A stretch of 20,443 nucleotides of DNA from Mesotaenium endlicherianum (taxonomy: Eukaryota; Streptophyta; Zygnematophyceae; Zygnematales; Mesotaeniaceae), in NCBI GenBank assembly GCA_009602735.1, contig WELA01010128.1, forward strand, positions 47,733 through 68,175, given 5' to 3'. Below, in pieces: positions 19,119 through 20,443 of the stretch. A program made the position numbers and the translations under genes. Position 1 is the first letter of the stretch; each line of letters opens with the position of its first letter. The notes under the pieces were generated by a model that had not been told where the DNA came from, did not search any database, and worked only from the letters and a program-made list of their open reading frames with translations.

Positions 19119-20410
19119 TACAGAGAGAGACACAGAGACACACACACAAACACACACACATACGCATGTATGCACGCACGCGCGCAAACAAAAGCAAAAC
19201 TCATGCGCACGCGCACGCNGAGAGAGACACAGAGACACACACACAAACACACACACATACGCATGTATGCACGCACGCGCGCAAACAAAAGCAAAACTCA
19301 TGCGCACGCGCACGCGCACGCGCACACGCACACGCATTTGCTCAGATGCACGCAGGCACATGCACGCACGCATGATATGCACTTAGGAACGCTCTCAGAC
19401 ACACAAAACATGCGCACACACACACACACAGACTTAGAAGGTGCACCAAAACCCTGTACCAACACATCTTGACTCAGAGGGGAGAAACTTCCTCTTGCTC
19501 CTGACAAAGTTTAATCTCAGTGGCACCCCTGCTCCCCATGCCTCTGAGCAAAAGCTCACCTCAGTTGCCCTGAGCCTTCCCTCTCTTTGAGGCTGAGCTC
19601 TCAACTCAGATGCGCTGAGCTGTCAATTCATACGCGCTGAGCTGTCAATCGTGTGAGCCTCAGCTGTGCCTGAGCAAGGCCGGTGTGTTATTTGGGGGAG
19701 CTGTCAGCTCCCCCGAAGAGCTGTGCCCCTCCACTGAGCCCAGGCGTTGACTGCCCAGTCCTAACACAACTCAAAAATCTCATCTGTCTTAAGCTAATAA
19801 GATCCGATCTGGTCTGACCTACTCGGACCTGGCGGGGCCTGAGGGACCTTGTGTAATTTGACCCGCATTGACCTCGCCTGTCCTGAGCTGACCTAACGTT
19901 GACCTTACCTGATCCGAGCCTGACCTGGCTGAAACCCGCACTGGCCTGACCGAGGCTGACCCTGCCTAACCCAACCTGCACCGAGCCTCCACACCCAGCC
20001 TGACCCGACCAAACCCGACCTGACCCAACCCGACCCGACTCCACGATAATGCACGCGCACGCACGCATGCACGCACGCACGCACGCACACGCACTCTCAC
20101 ACACAAAACGCCCCCGCGCACGCTTGCTCACGCATTCACACATGCACGCCCCCGCTGCGTGCACGCGCAGATGGTGGGCTACAAGGAGGGCGGGGCAAGC
20201 AAGCTGCTGGTGGACGTGGAGGCCTTTGCCGGCCTTGAAATGATCGCCAAGCTCAACACGCAGGCCGACAACGCGCTCGAGGTCTACTACGACCCCCGCG
20301 GCGGCAAGCCCGACGCGTTCGTGCCGGGCCGCACGTGGACCACTGTCGTATGCAGCGACGAGCGCGAGGCGCGGCAGGCCGAGATCCGAAAGGCCCTCCT
20401 CCGCCTCAAG
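11777..20410 (+). CDS. Plant-type zeta-toxin-fold P-loop kinase-like protein, eight exons, 3' end possibly beyond the window
   Basis: Exons: 11777-11858, 12301-12551, 13061-13119, 14185-14415, 16587-16690, 17451-17902, 18902-19046, 20171-20410. The order and motifs match the conserved plant P-loop/zeta-toxin-domain protein; its substrate is not known to me. Seen: CIERFGAYVVRQVG and FGFHWHHAD near the N-terminus; AVRAATR; Walker A GGGMGAGKST (about 191-200); EADAFKEKDVIYKEL (214 on); QAASSMLVTALNEGRDVIFD and GTMSWEPF (about 249-276), a zeta-like core with the conserved Asp; YRVELVGVMCDAHLAVSRG; YYCSIVDHATIYC; and a C-terminal LLVDVEAF block. A 60-residue Ala/Gly insertion sits at about 312-371. 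Phases agree at all junctions if the N at 16603 is a gap and not a base. The end of exon 7 is ambiguous (19043 or 19046); 19046 keeps family spacing and the better donor. GTGACA follows 20410, so one short exon may be missing. This is a cellular kinase-fold gene, not evidence of a bacterial toxin-antitoxin system. Confidence 0.92.
12532..12693 (+). repeat. 20-bp minisatellite spanning the exon 2 / intron 2 boundary
   Basis: Eight degenerate units of 20 bp (one of 22) with consensus near GTACCATCCTAGTTGACCTG. The first unit is the last 20 bp of coding exon 2 (ending GTCGACCAG) and the other seven lie in intron 2. Units begin at 12532, 12552, 12572, 12592, 12612, 12632, 12654 and 12674. Because of the unit phase, copies 2 to 4 each place a CAG/CTG/CAC|GT(A/C) 5' splice-like site at their start. 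Confidence 0.85.
12939..13056. repeat. (CT)n microsatellite forming the polypyrimidine tract of intron 2, with an N at 13003
   Basis: About 118 bp of CT repeat end in CTGCAG at the acceptor of exon 3 (13061). The single N at 13003 sits inside the repeat, so the true repeat length is unknown and the two halves may be separate contig ends. Confidence 0.95.
13607..13646. repeat. 8-bp tandem repeat (TGTCCCRY)5
   Basis: Five exact-length units in intron 3: TGTCCCGT, TGTCCCAT, TGTCCCAC, TGTCCCAT, TGTCCCGT. The variant order is symmetrical. Confidence 0.85.
13898..13952. repeat. Poly-C followed by poly-A low-complexity tract
   Basis: A C-rich run with two T interruptions passes into A8CA9C-like runs. 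No terminal direct repeat was identified that would make it a retroposon tail, though that remains possible. Confidence 0.8.
14055..14136. repeat. (CA)n microsatellite before exon 4
   Basis: About 27 uninterrupted CA units, then degenerate CA/CG steps, lie about 50 bp upstream of the exon 4 acceptor. The pyrimidine tract proper is the C-rich stretch at 14136-14180. Confidence 0.95.
15077..15187. repeat. (TCCC)n pyrimidine-rich repeat ending in a strong 3' splice site
   Basis: About 110 bp of nearly pure pyrimidine built on CCCT units end in CCTGCAG at 15190. It lies in intron 4 of the kinase-like gene, where no kinase exon is expected. Confidence 0.9.
16145..16331 (+). CDS. Orphan exon of a GEX1/Brambleberry (KAR5-type) nuclear-fusion membrane protein, nested in intron 4 of the kinase-like gene
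   Basis: The exon has 62 codons plus one base, with acceptor AGCGCAG and a consensus donor G|GTGAGT. It reads REFVSRQAALFGRLDRLF, then ALYGAILTETRALRG, then a hydrophobic helix ALFYAAALALVFVFTS followed by VPRTQAGRLPLIT. This is the family's arrangement: the end of an amphipathic/coiled segment with LF..LD.LF, then a transmembrane helix closed by FTS-x3-TQ-x-GR. GEX1, fish Brambleberry and yeast Kar5 act at the nuclear envelope in nuclear fusion and gamete or early embryo development. No other exon of such a gene was recognised here. Its 3' phase (1) does not match the host intron (phase 2), so splicing it into the kinase transcript would break the frame. Alternative acceptors (16137, 16139) exist. 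It could be a nested gene fragment, a real exon of a gene interleaved with the kinase, or an assembly insertion. Confidence 0.72.
16587..16690 (+). CDS. Exon 5 of the zeta-fold kinase-like gene, interrupted by N at 16603
   Basis: A strong acceptor (pyrimidine tract, then TTGCAG) precedes 16 bases that continue the phase left by exon 4 (CG|C gives Arg, then PLSRA). Then comes the N, then GAG GCG GAC, which opens the conserved EADAFKEKDVIY. The frame is continuous only if the N contributes no base (or 3n bases are missing). If N were simply G, the sequence GCAG|GAG would be an alternative acceptor at the N, but then a different donor of exon 4 (near 14431) would be needed. Plant relatives have roughly ten more residues here, so coding bases may be hidden at the N. 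Confidence 0.8.
16732..16822 (+). repeat. 38-bp G-rich minisatellite in intron 5
   Basis: A GGGACCCTGGAGGGAGCCTG-led unit recurs at a 38-bp offset (CCCTGG at 16741 and 16779), with partial further copies. It begins about 40 bp after exon 5. Its many GGG runs allow G-quadruplex folding on the sense strand. Confidence 0.8.
17404..17450. repeat. (GT)n / alternating purine-pyrimidine tract forming the exon 6 acceptor
   Basis: A GT repeat grades into GTGCGTGTGCGCATGCGCAG, and coding begins at 17451. The 3' splice site therefore lacks a normal pyrimidine tract. Confidence 0.85.
18435..18500. repeat. (CA/CG)n alternating purine-pyrimidine tract in intron 6
   Basis: Interrupted CACACG/CACGCA steps. 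The rest of intron 6 (17903-18901) holds a G-rich stretch near 18050-18160 and CTCTGC/CCTCGG repeats near 18317-18372. No coding exon was recognised there. Confidence 0.85.
19062..19120. repeat. Compound (CT)n-(CA)n microsatellite
   Basis: About 19 CT units followed by about 9 CA units begin 15 bp after the exon 7 donor, in intron 7. It leads straight into the duplicated segment around the N at 19219. Confidence 0.95.
19123..19315. repeat. Exact 96-bp direct duplication flanking a single N (probable assembly join)
   Basis: Bases 19123-19218 are repeated without any mismatch at 19220-19315, with only the N at 19219 between. The repeated block runs from GAGAGAGACACAGAGACAC to CATGCGCACGCGCACGC. 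The simplest reading is two overlapping contig ends laid side by side with an N placeholder. Confidence 0.92.
19592..19657. repeat. 22-bp tandem repeat, three copies
   Basis: GCTGAGCTSTCAAYT-type units start at 19592, 19614 and 19636, and a weaker GAGCCTCAGCTG relic follows. It is in intron 7 of the kinase-like gene. Confidence 0.75.
19694..19714. repeat. Perfect inverted repeat, 10-bp arms with a 1-base centre
   Basis: GGGGGAGCTG, then T, then CAGCTCCCCC. With a one-base centre it is more a near-perfect palindrome than a hairpin terminator. It sits deep in intron 7. Confidence 0.85.
19800..20043. repeat. Degenerate CCTGACC / CCCGACC short-unit repeat tract
   Basis: About 240 bp are built on 5-6 bp words (CCTGA, CCCGA, CCTAA, TTGAC). 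It becomes most regular at the right end, where ACCCGACC-like units are nearly continuous. The complementary strand reads as GGGTCGGGTTGGGTCAGG, with four or more G3 runs, so a G-quadruplex is possible. Confidence 0.75.
20049..20170. repeat. (GCAC/GCAT)n alternating purine-pyrimidine tract before exon 8
   Basis: A GCACGCAC-type tetranucleotide run, a CACACA stretch and further ACGC steps end at the acceptor GTGCACGCGCAG (20170). As at exon 6, a clear polypyrimidine tract is missing. Confidence 0.8.
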
Positions 20411-20443
20411 GTGACACCTGTCACTGGTTTCTTCCCCCCCCCC

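Noticed and set aside
18647..19472. Several 100-260 codon frames over 18.6-19.5 kb
   Set aside because: They combine shadows of kinase exon 7 with translations of CT, CA and CACG repeats, and depend on the artefactual duplication at 19219.
19592..20043. Short repeats taken as a CRISPR array
   Set aside because: Units are 5-22 bp, adjacent and degenerate, without unique spacers, in a eukaryotic intron.
14185..20410. Zeta-toxin fold taken as a bacterial toxin-antitoxin module or recent bacterial transfer
   Set aside because: The gene is split by seven spliceosomal introns, has long plant-type N- and C-terminal regions, and no antitoxin gene is present. It fits the conserved plant P-loop/zeta-domain family.
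1..20443. Transposable element or retrotransposon
   Set aside because: No reverse transcriptase, integrase or transposase motifs, long terminal repeats or matched terminal inverted repeats were seen on either strand.

Overview
The window is eukaryotic nuclear DNA. It has GT-AG introns, single-copy genes broken into many short exons, long introns and a great deal of simple-sequence repeat. The gene content points to the green lineage, probably an alga or charophyte. The large 3' gene matches the plant type of zeta-toxin-fold kinase (P-loop protein), and a GEX1/Brambleberry-type exon is present. I cannot name the genus. Three single Ns (13003, 16603, 19219) look like assembly joins rather than ambiguous bases.

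Layout, left to right. (1) 130-522, + strand: an exon for the C-terminal part of an SLC13/DASS sodium-coupled anion symporter that enters from the left; 1030-1243 may be its terminal exon. (2) 1244-3350: intergenic, with a 98-bp tandem duplication. (3) 3351-4381, - strand: a two-exon protein with two WWE domains; a possible first coding exon lies at 4938-5010. (4) 5624-9960, + strand: a complete nine-exon UBA3/ECR1 gene, the catalytic subunit of the NEDD8/RUB-activating enzyme. All splice phases agree and the product is 438 aa. (5) 9961-11776: gene-free, AT-richer DNA. (6) 11777-20410, + strand: an eight-exon zeta-toxin-fold kinase-like gene of about 521 codons in view, possibly running past the right edge. 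(7) Inside its 2.2-kb intron 4, on the same strand, is an orphan exon (16145-16331) for the C-terminal membrane segment of a GEX1/Brambleberry/KAR5-type nuclear-fusion protein.

Base composition changes along the window. From about 1.2 to 13 kb the sequence is moderate in GC. The left edge and the region from about 13 to 20.4 kb are GC-rich, with (CT)n, (CA)n, (GCAC)n, G-rich and CCTGACC-like repeats packed against exon borders. Several of these repeats touch or form splice signals: a CT microsatellite is the polypyrimidine tract of one intron, and a 20-bp minisatellite begins in an exon and repeats its 5' splice site.

The genes are not a pathway. UBA3 (NEDD8 activation) and the WWE protein (a fold often found in ubiquitin and ADP-ribose signalling proteins) are divergently arranged, and could share a promoter region of roughly 0.6-1.2 kb. 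The most unusual items are the GEX1-type exon nested in the kinase intron, the N inside kinase exon 5, and the exact 96-bp duplication around the N at 19219.
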